DNA of 64,000 nucleotides from JBCCGG01 sp039029395 (GTDB taxonomy: Bacteria > Pseudomonadota > Alphaproteobacteria > Kiloniellales > JAKSDN01), in assembly GCA_039029395.1 (NCBI GenBank), contig JBCCGG010000016.1:1-64000 (forward strand). The letters run 5' to 3'. Numbering within the stretch: the stretch's first letter is position 1; every line of letters starts with the position of its first letter. Shown here piece by piece: positions 16,716-25,568 of the stretch. The notes under the pieces are model-generated. The model was not told the origin of the DNA. It searched no databases and saw only the letters and a list, made by a program, of their open reading frames with translations. The position numbers and the translations under genes are program-made.

Positions 16716-18293
16716 ATGCCGAAGGTTCTGATTTGCGACAAGATGAGCCCGCTCGCCGAGCAGATTCTGCGCGAGCGCGGCCTCGAGGTCGAGGTCGCGA
16801 CCGGCCTGGCGTCCGAGGCTCTGACCGAAAAGCTGGCCGGGGTCGAGGGCATGGTGATCCGTTCGGCGACCAAGGTGACAGGCGAGATCTTGGCCGCCGC
16901 GCCGGACCTTAAGGTGGTCGGCCGGGCCGGCATCGGGGTCGACAACGTGGACGTGCCGGCCGCGACTCAGCGCGGCATCGTGGTCATGAATACCCCCGGC
17001 GGCAACGCCATCACGACCGCCGAACACGCCCTAGCCCTGCTGCTTGCCCTGGCCCGGCGGATCCCCGCCGCCGACCGCTCGACCCACGCCGGCAAGTGGG
17101 AGAAGTCCCGCTTCATGGGGGTCGAGCTGACCGGCAAGACTCTCGGCGTGATCGGCTGCGGCAATGTCGGCGCGGTGGTCGCCGACCGGGCGCTCGGCCT
17201 CAAGATGCGTGTCGTCGCTTACGATCCATTCCTGTCGAACGACCGGGCCCGGGACCTTGGTGTCGAGAAGGTCGAGCTCGACGACCTTCTGGCGCGCGCC
17301 GATTTCATCTCCTTGCACGTGCCGCTGACCGATCAGACCCGGGACATTCTGGACGCCGAGGCGCTTGCCAAGACCAAGCCGGGGGTGCGCATCGTCAACT
17401 GCGCGCGCGGTGGTCTGGTCAACGAGAGGGACCTCAAGGCGGCCCTGGAGTCGGGCCACGTCGCCGGCGCCGCGCTCGACGTCTATCTGGAGGAGCCGGC
17501 CCGGGAGAATCCCCTGTTTGGCGTCGATCAGGTCATCGCGACGCCCCATCTGGGCGCCTCGACCAACGAGGCGCAGGAAAAGGTCGCGGTTCAGGTCGCC
17601 CAGCAGATCGCCGACTACCTCATGACCGGGGCGATCACCAACGCGCTCAACATGCCCTCGGTGACGGCGGAGGAGGCGGTGCGCCTGGCGCCTTACATGA
17701 CGCTTTGCGAGCAGCTCGGCTCCTTCGCCGGGCAGCTAACCCGCTCGGGCCTGCGCGGCGTCACCATCGAGTACGAGGGCCAGGTCGCCGGGCTCAATAC
17801 CCGGCCGCTGACCCAATGCGCCTTGGCCGCCCTGCTGGCGCCCATGCTCGACAGCGTCAACATGGTCAACGCGCCGATCATCGCGCGCGAGCGCAACATC
17901 GAGCTGCACGAGATCAAGCACGACCGGGACTGCGACTTCCAGACGATGGTGCGCCTGACCGTGGTCACCGAAGTGCAGGAACGCGGGGTCGCCGGCACCC
18001 TGTTTGGCGGCAACCGGCCGCGCCTGGTGGAGATCAAGGGCATCCCGATCGAGGCCGAGCTGGCGCCCCACATGCTCTATGTCACCAACGAGGACAAGCC
18101 CGGCCTGATCGGCGCGCTCGGCACCACCCTCGGCGATGCCGGTTACAACATCGCGACCTTCCACCTCGGCCGCGCCACGCCCGGCGGCGAGGCGCTGGCG
18201 CTGATCGAGCTCGACGAAGCGGTCGCGCCCGAAGTGCTGAAGGTGGTCGAGGGCTTGCCGCACATCAAGCAGGCCATGCCGCTCAAGTTCTAG
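16716..18293 (+). CDS. serA: D-3-phosphoglycerate dehydrogenase
   Basis: A 525-residue long-form (type I) PGDH, the committed step of serine synthesis. In order: substrate-binding domain, NAD Rossmann fold with GVIGCGNVGAVVA (about residues 145-157), catalytic CARGGLVNE, the His in ATPHLGAST, an intervening ASB-like domain, and a C-terminal ACT domain (YVTNEDKPGLIGALGTTLG) that in relatives senses serine. The start at 16716 follows AAAGGATAGA. An in-frame extension reaches back into serC but is not homologous. Confidence 0.96.
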   Translation: MPKVLICDKMSPLAEQILRERGLEVEVATGLASEALTEKLAGVEGMVIRSATKVTGEILAAAPDLKVVGRAGIGVDNVDVPAATQRGIVVMNTPGGNAITTAEHALALLLALARRIPAADRSTHAGKWEKSRFMGVELTGKTLGVIGCGNVGAVVADRALGLKMRVVAYDPFLSNDRARDLGVEKVELDDLLARADFISLHVPLTDQTRDILDAEALAKTKPGVRIVNCARGGLVNERDLKAALESGHVAGAALDVYLEEPARENPLFGVDQVIATPHLGASTNEAQEKVAVQVAQQIADYLMTGAITNALNMPSVTAEEAVRLAPYMTLCEQLGSFAGQLTRSGLRGVTIEYEGQVAGLNTRPLTQCALAALLAPMLDSVNMVNAPIIARERNIELHEIKHDRDCDFQTMVRLTVVTEVQERGVAGTLFGGNRPRLVEIKGIPIEAELAPHMLYVTNEDKPGLIGALGTTLGDAGYNIATFHLGRATPGGEALALIELDEAVAPEVLKVVEGLPHIKQAMPLKF

Positions 18294-18495
18294 ACGGCGA
18301 GACGTAAGGTGGGTGCTGGTCGGACCAACCAGCCCCGGGCTAAGGCTCAGCGCTGCCAAACTCGCAGCAGTGTGGAAGCTTTTGGCGATTTGTCGTATGT
18401 TTCCAGACGTCCTGTGTTGAGCAAGGAGGGTTGCTCCGATGCCGACGCACCACCTTCGGGAACGGGAAATGACCGACCGCGAGAGCGCGCGTCCA

Positions 18496-18675
18496 ATGGG
18501 TATGAGACAGAGAATTCGCCGTCGGCTTGCCGCGAGCGTGGCGCTGGTCGCCCTCACTGCCGCTTGCGCCCAGGCGCCCGAGCCGGCGGCGAGCGAGGAG
18601 ACCGGCAGCCAGGAGGAGCCGATCAAGGTGACGATCGGCGGCTACTACCGAAGCGGCTTCGTGGTCGGCCAGTAG
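18496..18675 (+). CDS. Small putative lipoprotein
   Basis: A 59-residue protein with a basic N-terminus (RQRIRRR), a hydrophobic stretch and a lipobox-like LTAAC, then a short Ala/Glu-rich mature part ending in GYYRSGFVVGQ. This suggests a small lipid-anchored envelope protein of unknown function. ATG at 18496 is preferred; the frame is open to 18439, and that longer form would hide the signal sequence. It is convergent with the PqiA-like gene, 4 bp between stops. Confidence 0.55.
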   Translation: MGMRQRIRRRLAASVALVALTAACAQAPEPAASEETGSQEEPIKVTIGGYYRSGFVVGQ

Positions 18676-18679
18676 GCTC

Positions 18680-19207
18680 CTAGCCCGCCCGGGCGACCGC
18701 TCGTCTGGCCAGCGCGGTCATGCGCTGAACCAGAAAGATCGACAGCAACACCGCGGCGGCGAAGACGTAGATCCCGGCGTGCAGCTCTACATCGTCGATA
18801 AAGGAAACCTGGATCGCTGCGACGATAAAGGCGATCACGAAGACGTCGAGCATGGACCAGCGGCCGAGCGCTTCCATCCAGCGGAGCGAACGCGCCAGAT
18901 TGGCGCTGCTGGCGTCGACCAGGTACCAAAGGAAGAGCGCCAGGATCAGCTTGCCCAAAGGAAAGAGGATCGAGAAGACCGCGATCAGGACGAAAAGGGC
19001 GTAATTGCCGTTGGCCCAGAGTTGGCCGATGCCCTCCAGGATCGAGAATCGCTCGGACAGGAAGATCAGGCGCTCCACGGTCATGATCGGCAGCATCCAG
19101 CCCAGGATTAGCAGCAGGATGTTAGCGACGATCGCCCAGCCGAGCACACGGTCCGGGCCGTCGGCGGTCGCGGCGAGGGATCTGGGGTGGATCGGCGGCT
19201 CGCTCAT
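18680..19207 (-). CDS. Paraquat-inducible protein A domain (PqiA-like) membrane protein
   Basis: A 175-residue protein with four strong hydrophobic helices matching one PqiA domain: ILLLILGWMLPIMTVE at the first helix, FPLGKLILALFLWYL, and the RWSMLDVFVIAF segment diagnostic of the family. E. coli PqiA has two such domains and works with an MCE protein in envelope lipid transport; this is the single-domain form without an adjacent MCE gene. The start at 19207 is preferred over the upstream 19234 because it gives a typical short N-terminus. Confidence 0.85.
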   Translation of the reverse strand: MSEPPIHPRSLAATADGPDRVLGWAIVANILLLILGWMLPIMTVERLIFLSERFSILEGIGQLWANGNYALFVLIAVFSILFPLGKLILALFLWYLVDASSANLARSLRWMEALGRWSMLDVFVIAFIVAAIQVSFIDDVELHAGIYVFAAAVLLSIFLVQRMTALARRAVARAG

Positions 19208-19320
19208 GACGGCACTACTACAGCCTTGACCCAACCAGCGCTAGTCCTTGCCGCCGGCTCGAAAAGCGGCTATTCGAAGGCCCCAAATCTCAGCGCGACC
19301 GAGAGATCTTTCCCCTGGCC

Positions 19321-20469
19321 ATGACCGACGACAGCGACAAGGCCCTTCTGCCTGCCGGTCTGCAGGACACGCTGGCGCCGCTCGCCGCGCGCGAGGCGGG
19401 CGCGCTCGAGCGCCTGATCGGGCAGTTCGAGCTGCGCGGCTACGAGCGGATCAAGCCGCCGCTCCTGGAATTCTAAGAATCGCTTCTGGCCGGCGCCGGC
19501 GCCGCGGTCGCCCAGCAGACCTTCCGCCTGATGGACCCGATTAGCCAGCGCATGATGGGCCTGCGCGCCGACATGACGCCTCAAGTCGCGCGCATTGCCG
19601 CCTCGCGCCTGGCCAAGGCACCCCGGCCCTTGCGGCTCTGCTACGCGGGTCAGGTCTTGCGGGTGCGCGGCGGCCAGCTGCGCGCGGCGCGCCAGTTCGG
19701 CCAGGTCGGCGCAGAGCTGATCGGCGCCGGCCACCTGCTGGCCGATGTCGAGGTGGTGAGCCTGGCGGCCGAGGCGCTGCAAGGTCTCGGCATCGAGGCG
19801 CTCTCGGTCGATCTCACCCAGCCGACGCTGGTGTCCGATCTGGCGCGCGACTTGGGTTTCGCGCCGGAATCAGTCGCGCTGCTGCGCGAAGCGCTCGACC
19901 GCAAGGACGCCGCGACGGTGCAGGCCGCGGCCGGCGAGAAGGCCGGCATTTTCATCGCCCTGCTGCGCGCCGCGGGGCCGGCCGAGCGTGGCCTCCGTGC
20001 GCTCAAGTCCCTCAGCCTGCCCAAGCCTGTCGCGGCCCAGGTGGGCCAGCTGGCCGAGGTGGTCGCGCTGATCGCCGAGGCGCTGCCTGGCCTTGCGATC
20101 ACCATCGATCCGGTCGAGCACCGGGGCTTCGAGTACCAGACCGGGCTTAGCTTCACCTTCTTCGCGCCCAAGGTGCGCGGCGAGCTCGGCCGGGGCGGCC
20201 GCTACCGGGCAAGCTCGGTTGGCCAGGGCAAGGAGCCGGCGACCGGCTTCACGCTCTACATGGACACCATCATGGGCGCCTTGCCGCCGGGCGAGCGCCG
20301 GCCCCGGGTCTATCTGGCGCCGGACGCCGGTCGCACGCGGGCCCGGGCGCTCCAGGCCGAGGGCTGGGTCACGCTTGGCGCGACCGACCCGGCAGCCGAT
20401 CACTGGGCCGAAGCCAAGCGTCTGGGCTGCGGCCACATTCTAAGCGGCGAAGAGCTGGAAGAGCTTTGA
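19321..20469 (+). pseudogene. hisZ: ATP phosphoribosyltransferase regulatory subunit HisZ, interrupted by in-frame TAA
   Basis: The frame from ATG 19321 to TGA 20469 encodes a 382-codon HisZ, a class II aminoacyl-tRNA-synthetase-like protein that pairs with short-form HisG for the first step of histidine synthesis. Codon 52 is TAA (19474-19476) inside an otherwise normal LLEF-stop-ESLL segment where relatives have EFEESLL. One base change from GAA would restore it. Homology continues without a frame change: QRMMGLRADMTPQVARIAA, RLCYAGQVLRVR. The downstream part could restart at ATG 19531 but would lack the first 70 residues. It could be a real nonsense mutation, a subpopulation allele or a sequencing error. 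purA follows 15 bp after its stop. Confidence 0.9.
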
Positions 20470-20484
20470 GGGGAACGTAAGACT

Positions 20485-21777
20485 ATGGCCAATGTTGTCG
20501 TGGTGGGCTCCCAATGGGGCGACGAGGGCAAGGGCAAGATCGTCGACTGGCTGTCCAGCCGGGCCGAGGTGGTGGTGCGTTTCCAGGGCGGCCACAACGC
20601 CGGCCACACCCTGGTGGTCGGCAACGTCACCTACAAGCTCTCGCTGCTGCCCTCGGGCGTGGTGCGCGGCGGGAAGCTGTCGGTCATCGGCAACGGCGTG
20701 GTGGTCGACCCCTGGGCGCTAATCGAGGAGATCGGCCGCCTGGAGCAACAGGGTCTCAAGGTCACGCCGGACAACCTCATGATCGCCGAGAGCGCGGCCT
20801 TGATCCTTCCGATCCACGGCCAGATCGAGAGCGCGCTGGAGGAGGCGCGCGGCGCTGGCGCGATCGGCACCACCCGGCGCGGCATCGGCCCGGCCTACGA
20901 GGACCGGGTCGGCCGGCGCGCGGTGCGCTTGTGCGACCTGGCCGATCCCGAGGCCTTGGCCCAGCGGGTCGACGCTCTTTTGCTCTACAACAACGCCGTG
21001 TTGCGCGGCCTGGGCCAGCCGGAGGTCGCGCGCGACGAGCTGATCGCCGCGCTCCAGGAGATCGCGCCCCGGGTGCTGCCCTTCGCCGGGCGAGTTTGGG
21101 AGCGCCTGGCCGAGATCAGGCGGGCTGGCAAGCGTATCCTCTTCGAGGGTGCCCAAGGCACCATGCTCGACATCGACCACGGCACCTACCCCTTCGTGAC
21201 CTCCTCGAACACCGTGGCGGGACACGCGGCCGCCGGGGCCGGCATGGCGCCGGGCGCGCTCGACTACGTGCTCGGCATCACCAAGGCCTACACCACCCGG
21301 GTCGGCGCCGGGCCCTTTCCGACCGAGCTAACCGACGCGGTCGGACAGGCGCTCGGCGAGCGCGGCCGGGAGTTCGGCGTGGTGACCGGCAGGAAGCGGC
21401 GCTGCGGCTGGTTCGACGCGGTGATGGTGCGCCAGGCGGTCAAGGTCGCCGGCATCGACGGCATCGCGCTCACCAAGCTCGACGTGCTCGACGGCCTGGA
21501 GGAGCTCAGAGTCTGCACCGGCTACCGCGTCGGCGGCGAGACCATCGACCACCTGCCGGCCCAGAGCGACCGCCAGGCCCAGGTCGAGCCGGTCTACGAG
21601 ACCATGGAGGGTTGGCAGGACAGCACCCAGGGCGCGCGTTCCTGGGCGGGGCTGCCGGCCACCGCCGTAAAGTACATCCGGCGCATCGAGGAGCTGATCG
21701 AAGCGCCGGTGGCGCTGCTCTCGACCAGCCCGGAGCGGGAGGACACGATCCTGGTGCGCGATCCCTTCGCAGATTAG
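20485..21777 (+). CDS. purA: Adenylosuccinate synthetase
   Basis: A 430-residue enzyme that joins IMP and aspartate using GTP in de novo AMP synthesis. GSQWGDEGKGKIVDWL at the N-terminus contains the P-loop and catalytic Asp, GHNAGHT follows, and the GTTRRGIGPAYEDR and EGAQGTMLDIDHGTYPFVTSSN blocks are diagnostic. Length is normal. GAGGGGAACG precedes the ATG, and the hisZ-purA order is commonly seen in alphaproteobacteria. Confidence 0.98.
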   Translation: MANVVVVGSQWGDEGKGKIVDWLSSRAEVVVRFQGGHNAGHTLVVGNVTYKLSLLPSGVVRGGKLSVIGNGVVVDPWALIEEIGRLEQQGLKVTPDNLMIAESAALILPIHGQIESALEEARGAGAIGTTRRGIGPAYEDRVGRRAVRLCDLADPEALAQRVDALLLYNNAVLRGLGQPEVARDELIAALQEIAPRVLPFAGRVWERLAEIRRAGKRILFEGAQGTMLDIDHGTYPFVTSSNTVAGHAAAGAGMAPGALDYVLGITKAYTTRVGAGPFPTELTDAVGQALGERGREFGVVTGRKRRCGWFDAVMVRQAVKVAGIDGIALTKLDVLDGLEELRVCTGYRVGGETIDHLPAQSDRQAQVEPVYETMEGWQDSTQGARSWAGLPATAVKYIRRIEELIEAPVALLSTSPEREDTILVRDPFAD

Positions 21778-21921
21778 AGTTGCGGGCTGTTTCGAAGGTG
21801 GGCCGCTTCGACAAGAATTGCTTTGCCCCTGGCCAAAGACGTGATCGGCAAAAAGTCTGGCGGATCTCAGTTGACCGAACGCGCGTCACGTTGCACGGGC
21901 ACTTGGGTTGAAACAAGCATC

Positions 21922-22455
21922 ATGGAATGGGCCATGGCGGAGCGCTTCGAGACCATTCTTGAGACCGAGCGCCTCCTGTTGCGGCGGTTCGTACCCGAGG
22001 ACGCAAAGGCGATGGAGGGCATATTTTGCGATCCGGAGGTGATGTATTTCGAGGACGTTGAGAGCCCTGAATGGGTGCGCGCATGGCTTAAGCGGATGAT
22101 TGAGGAGTGCTACCCGACATGGGGTTTTGGAATGTGGGCCGTTCAAGAAAAGGCTTCCGGCGACGTGATCGGATATTGCGGCTTGAGCCGATTTCCTGAC
22201 CGCTGTGAACCCCATGAGGCCGAGCTTGGCTATCGATTGATGCGCAAGCATTGGGGCAAAGGGATTGCGACCGAGGCCGTCCGGCCCACATGCGAGTTTG
22301 GATTGAAGGTATTAGGCCTGTCTCGCATCGTCGCAATGATTGACCCGGGCAACACGGCCTCTCTCCGGGTCGCGCAAAAGCTTGGCATGCGGTATCAGAG
22401 GGAAGTCATGTTTGATGGCTACACCCACCCAGATCATCTCTTTGCGCTCCCATAA
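21922..22455 (+). CDS. GNAT acetyltransferase (RimJ/RimL-like)
   Basis: A 177-residue GNAT protein of the RimJ/RimL type: ETERLLLRRFVPEDA at the start, GYRLMRKHWGKGIATEAV as acetyl-CoA motif A, and NTASLRVAQKLGMRYQRE as motif B. The target could be a protein N-terminus or a small molecule. Codon use is visibly less GC-biased than in purA or the other neighbours, suggesting later acquisition. ATG at 21922 and 21934 are both possible starts. Confidence 0.85.
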   Translation: MEWAMAERFETILETERLLLRRFVPEDAKAMEGIFCDPEVMYFEDVESPEWVRAWLKRMIEECYPTWGFGMWAVQEKASGDVIGYCGLSRFPDRCEPHEAELGYRLMRKHWGKGIATEAVRPTCEFGLKVLGLSRIVAMIDPGNTASLRVAQKLGMRYQREVMFDGYTHPDHLFALP

Positions 22456-22572
22456 ACTATTCAGACGACGGTCACGCTCGGCTGTGCGGGGCCGCGCTCG
22501 AACAAAGCCGAGCGCGTCGGTTTTGCCTAAGATCGCTGATCATTTGGGGCTTCTTGATCGCGTGCTCTTCGC

Positions 22573-23082
22573 CTATTGGCTTGCGCCCTGCACGCGAATG
22601 AACACGTAGGTGAGGCCGAGCGCGGCTTTGTCCTTGACCGAAACGCTGACCTTGGCCTCGGGCAGCTCGTAGCGGGTTAGGGCAAAGTAGTCCGGGTGGT
22701 TGACGCTCTTGTCTTCGTGCTGTGTCGCCTGATCGCCGAGACAGTCGCCGACCCGGCTGACGAAGCTGTCGAAGGTGTTGTAGGCCTCGCTCGCTTGATG
22801 AGGAAACTCCCACGCGCAGCGGTAGAGGTTGCCGTTCAATCCCTTCATCACCCGGCAAGAGGCCGCGCCGGAGATCTTCATGGCGGCTTCGCGTGCACCG
22901 CCGTCCTGCGTTTCCGCCGTGATCTCGACAAACTGTGTGCGCGACTGATCGACCAGTTGCTCGATTTCGGCGCAGAGGTCCTGCGCCCGAGCGGCCCCGC
23001 TCGCGGTGAAGAGGACCATGATCGAAAGGCTCAGCGTCAAGCGCCGCAGTGGTTGCACTCTCTTGGTTGTCCAGGCACCCAT
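22573..23082 (-). CDS. Secreted protein of unknown function
   Basis: A 169-residue protein with a clear signal peptide (RLTLSLSIMVLFTASGAARAQ) and a periplasmic mature part. The mature part has paired cysteines (LCAEI, SCRVM, RCAWEF, DCLGDQ), compatible with two disulfides. I recognise no family. It lies 39 bp downstream of the alkaline-phosphatase-superfamily gene on the same strand and could be the last gene of that operon. Confidence 0.72.
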   Translation of the reverse strand: MGAWTTKRVQPLRRLTLSLSIMVLFTASGAARAQDLCAEIEQLVDQSRTQFVEITAETQDGGAREAAMKISGAASCRVMKGLNGNLYRCAWEFPHQASEAYNTFDSFVSRVGDCLGDQATQHEDKSVNHPDYFALTRYELPEAKVSVSVKDKAALGLTYVFIRVQGASQ

Positions 23083-23121
23083 ATCGGCGTTCCTTGGATT
23101 GGGCTGGGTCCTTTTGACACA

Positions 23122-24663
23122 TTAGTCGTTAGAAAGGCCCGTGAACAGGCGGCTTATCAGCCCGGACATGTCGCCCGAGGTCTCGGTCGGCGGGATGAGG
23201 CCCGGCGCCAAGCCGGCGGCCGTCAGGCGTTCGATCAAGCCCGGGTCCTTGCTGAAGACATGCACCGGCACGGCCCATCTGGCATCCGGCCCGCTGATGA
23301 GGGCGGGCGGCTGGTGGTCGCCCAAGACGAGGACGATGCCATCACCAGGTGCGCGTTGCCGCAGGAAGCCCTCGAGCCAAGTGAAGTTGTGTTTGACAGC
23401 CCGCAGATAGGCCGGACCAAGATTCTGCCATTCGGGCAGATCGGCCAAGGCCTCAGCGAGCGCGGATGGATCGTAGGGCGTGGAGCCCGCCATGCGTGAC
23501 CAGTCGGGCTGATAGGGCGGCGTGGGCGCGAAGGGGATATGACTCATGACGCTGGGGAAGACCACGAGTAGGGGCGGGCGCCCGGTGGGCACGATCTCAG
23601 TTCGGTAGAGTGTCTCCAAACTGGCCTGATCGGGGATCGCCCACCAGCCGAAGGCCGGGCCCTGGTAATCAAGCGCCTCGGCGTCGAGGATCTCCTGAAA
23701 GCCGAGCGTCTTGCCCTCCGGCCAGTGGGACTTCAGCCCAGGCATCAGCGCGACAGTGCGGTAGCCGGCCGTTACAGCTTGGTGCAGCAGGGTCTCGCCG
23801 GGTGCCGTCAGGACCTGACGGTATCGGCCCTCGTCGCGCAACATGCGGCCGGTCAGAAGGCTTCCGTGAGATAGCCAGGAGCCGCCGCCGAAGGTCGGTG
23901 CCTCGACGAGGGTCGAGGCGACGTGCCAGCCGGGCGCCTCGAAAGCGGCGAGGGTGGGGGCCAACGCGGCCCGCTTGGCCGGGTCATCAAGCAGGGTTGC
24001 GCCGTAGGATTCCCAAAAGACAATGTACAGATCGCGACCCCGCAGGGCGCTGAGATCCACAGCGAGGCCGCCCTTGGCCGGGGACCGATCCTTGGCGATC
24101 TGGTGCCATGCGCCGGCCGCTAAGGAGGGTGCCCGCCAATCCGCAGGCAAGGCCAATCCGGCTAGCAGCAGAAGCGCGGCGCCGAGCGCCAAGGCACGTC
24201 GCGTTCTGCTTTGTCCGAGCGCGTCCAGCAGGGGCCGGGTGAGTGCGCGTAGTAGGAACCAAAGGGCTGCCAGCGCAAGAGGCAGGGCAAGCGCCGCTAG
24301 GGCGAGCAGCCAGGCCGGCGTGACCCGGGTGGCCATGCGGGTCAGGCTGGGCAGGTGGCGCAGGTCCGAGGCCAAATCGACCGGCCGGCCGAAGAGGCCC
24401 GCCAGGGTGATCTGGGCGTAATGGCCGAGGACCATCGCCAGAAGCAAGATTGGGAGCAGAACGGCAAGCCAACGCCCGGGGCCACCACGCACCTCGGCGA
24501 GCAGGGCTGCAAGTAGCACCAGGCCGGCCAAGTCGAGGGAGAGAGCTGCGGTCGGCCGCACCCAAGGAGTCGGCCAAAGGTTCGCCAAAGTGAGCACCAG
24601 GTTGAGCGCCAGCAGGGAGAGCAGCAAGGTCGCCAAGCCGCCCGGCGCCCGGGCAGGGCTCAC
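23122..24663 (-). CDS. Membrane-anchored alkaline phosphatase superfamily (sulfatase/LtaS-like) protein
   Basis: A 513-residue protein with an N-terminal block of about five hydrophobic helices (residues 10-210) and a C-terminal periplasmic hydrolase domain. Family landmarks: VFWESYGATLL (metal-binding Glu), GGGSWLSHGSLLTG (nucleophile region), SVMSHIPF and VLGDHQPPAL (Asp-His metal ligands). This resembles phosphoglycerol or phosphoethanolamine transferases acting on envelope glycans or lipids; the exact substrate is unknown. The GTG start at 24663 overlaps the stop of the methyltransferase gene in GTGA. Confidence 0.82.
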   Translation of the reverse strand: MSPARAPGGLATLLLSLLALNLVLTLANLWPTPWVRPTAALSLDLAGLVLLAALLAEVRGGPGRWLAVLLPILLLAMVLGHYAQITLAGLFGRPVDLASDLRHLPSLTRMATRVTPAWLLALAALALPLALAALWFLLRALTRPLLDALGQSRTRRALALGAALLLLAGLALPADWRAPSLAAGAWHQIAKDRSPAKGGLAVDLSALRGRDLYIVFWESYGATLLDDPAKRAALAPTLAAFEAPGWHVASTLVEAPTFGGGSWLSHGSLLTGRMLRDEGRYRQVLTAPGETLLHQAVTAGYRTVALMPGLKSHWPEGKTLGFQEILDAEALDYQGPAFGWWAIPDQASLETLYRTEIVPTGRPPLLVVFPSVMSHIPFAPTPPYQPDWSRMAGSTPYDPSALAEALADLPEWQNLGPAYLRAVKHNFTWLEGFLRQRAPGDGIVLVLGDHQPPALISGPDARWAVPVHVFSKDPGLIERLTAAGLAPGLIPPTETSGDMSGLISRLFTGLSND

Positions 24664-25514
24664 ACGGGCTTCCTTGCCGCCAGGCAGACCGAGATGTTTT
24701 CGAAACGCAATGTGCCCTCGTCGGTCCGGTAGGCCTCTGCGGCCCTCTCCACCGCTTGCCATGCAGCGGCAACCCGTTCGGGCCGGTAGGCTGCCAGCTT
24801 CTGGTTGATCGCGGAGACTTCCTGGCGAAAGGCGATGAAGCGGGCCGGCGATTCGAACTCATACACCACGGAAACCGAATCGCCGACGATCGACTCGAAC
24901 CCGGCGGCTGCCAAGCTGGCCTCTAGGGCCGGCCGGTCGCTCAACTGAAAGGCCGTGCGCTCGTCGGGCTTTGGCGGCGGAAAGCTGAGTTCTTGGTCGA
25001 GCACCCGCTGGGCTAGGGACAGCGCCGGCGCCTGGTCCGGCGTGGCCCAGACCGCCAACGAAAGCCGCCCGCCAGGCTTGAGCAGATCCCGCAAGCCCCG
25101 CAGGCAGCCCGCCAGGTCGTGCACGAACATCAGGCCCCAGCGAATCAGCACCGCGTCAAACTGGCCCGGCGCGAGATCGGGCGCCTCGGCGTCCATCTTG
25201 CGAAACTCCACATTGTCGAGACCGAGCTTGGCCATGCGCGCCCGCCCGTGGGTGATCATGGAGTCGGACAGGTCGGTCGCGACCACCGATCCCTCGGGCC
25301 CAACGACCCGCGCGGCGCTGGCCGCCGGTTCGCCGATGCCGCTTGCCAGGTCGAGCACCCGCTGGCCCGGTGCCAGCTCGGCGAGCTCCAGCATGCGTTG
25401 GCTGACCGGCTGGGCGCCGGTCTGGATCATCGGCCACCACGATGCCCAAGCGGCCGCCGCCTGATCCCAGGCCTCCGAGCGCTCGGTCTTGGCATCTTGG
25501 TTCAGCTCAGCCAT
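24660..25514 (-). CDS. Class I SAM-dependent methyltransferase (UbiE-like)
   Basis: A 284-residue methyltransferase with motif I VLDLASGIGEPA, motif II-like VVATDLSD, and an FDAVLIRWGLMFV post-motif. It resembles UbiE/COQ5-type small-molecule methyltransferases, but it is not the housekeeping UbiE by sequence that I can recognise. It is translationally coupled to the downstream membrane hydrolase, which hints at modification of the same envelope molecule. The start at 25514 is set by the conserved domain; the frame is open to 25547. Confidence 0.84.
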   Translation of the reverse strand: MAELNQDAKTERSEAWDQAAAAWASWWPMIQTGAQPVSQRMLELAELAPGQRVLDLASGIGEPAASAARVVGPEGSVVATDLSDSMITHGRARMAKLGLDNVEFRKMDAEAPDLAPGQFDAVLIRWGLMFVHDLAGCLRGLRDLLKPGGRLSLAVWATPDQAPALSLAQRVLDQELSFPPPKPDERTAFQLSDRPALEASLAAAGFESIVGDSVSVVYEFESPARFIAFRQEVSAINQKLAAYRPERVAAAWQAVERAAEAYRTDEGTLRFENISVCLAARKPV

Positions 25515-25568
25515 GGCCCATTGTCGCGCCGCGCGGCAAGGGGTCAAGCATCCCCTTTGGTCGGAGGC

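Noticed and set aside
19474..19476. Recoding of the hisZ TAA as a sense codon
   Set aside because: Selenocysteine and pyrrolysine use TGA and TAG, and all other genes here end normally with TAA, TAG or TGA.
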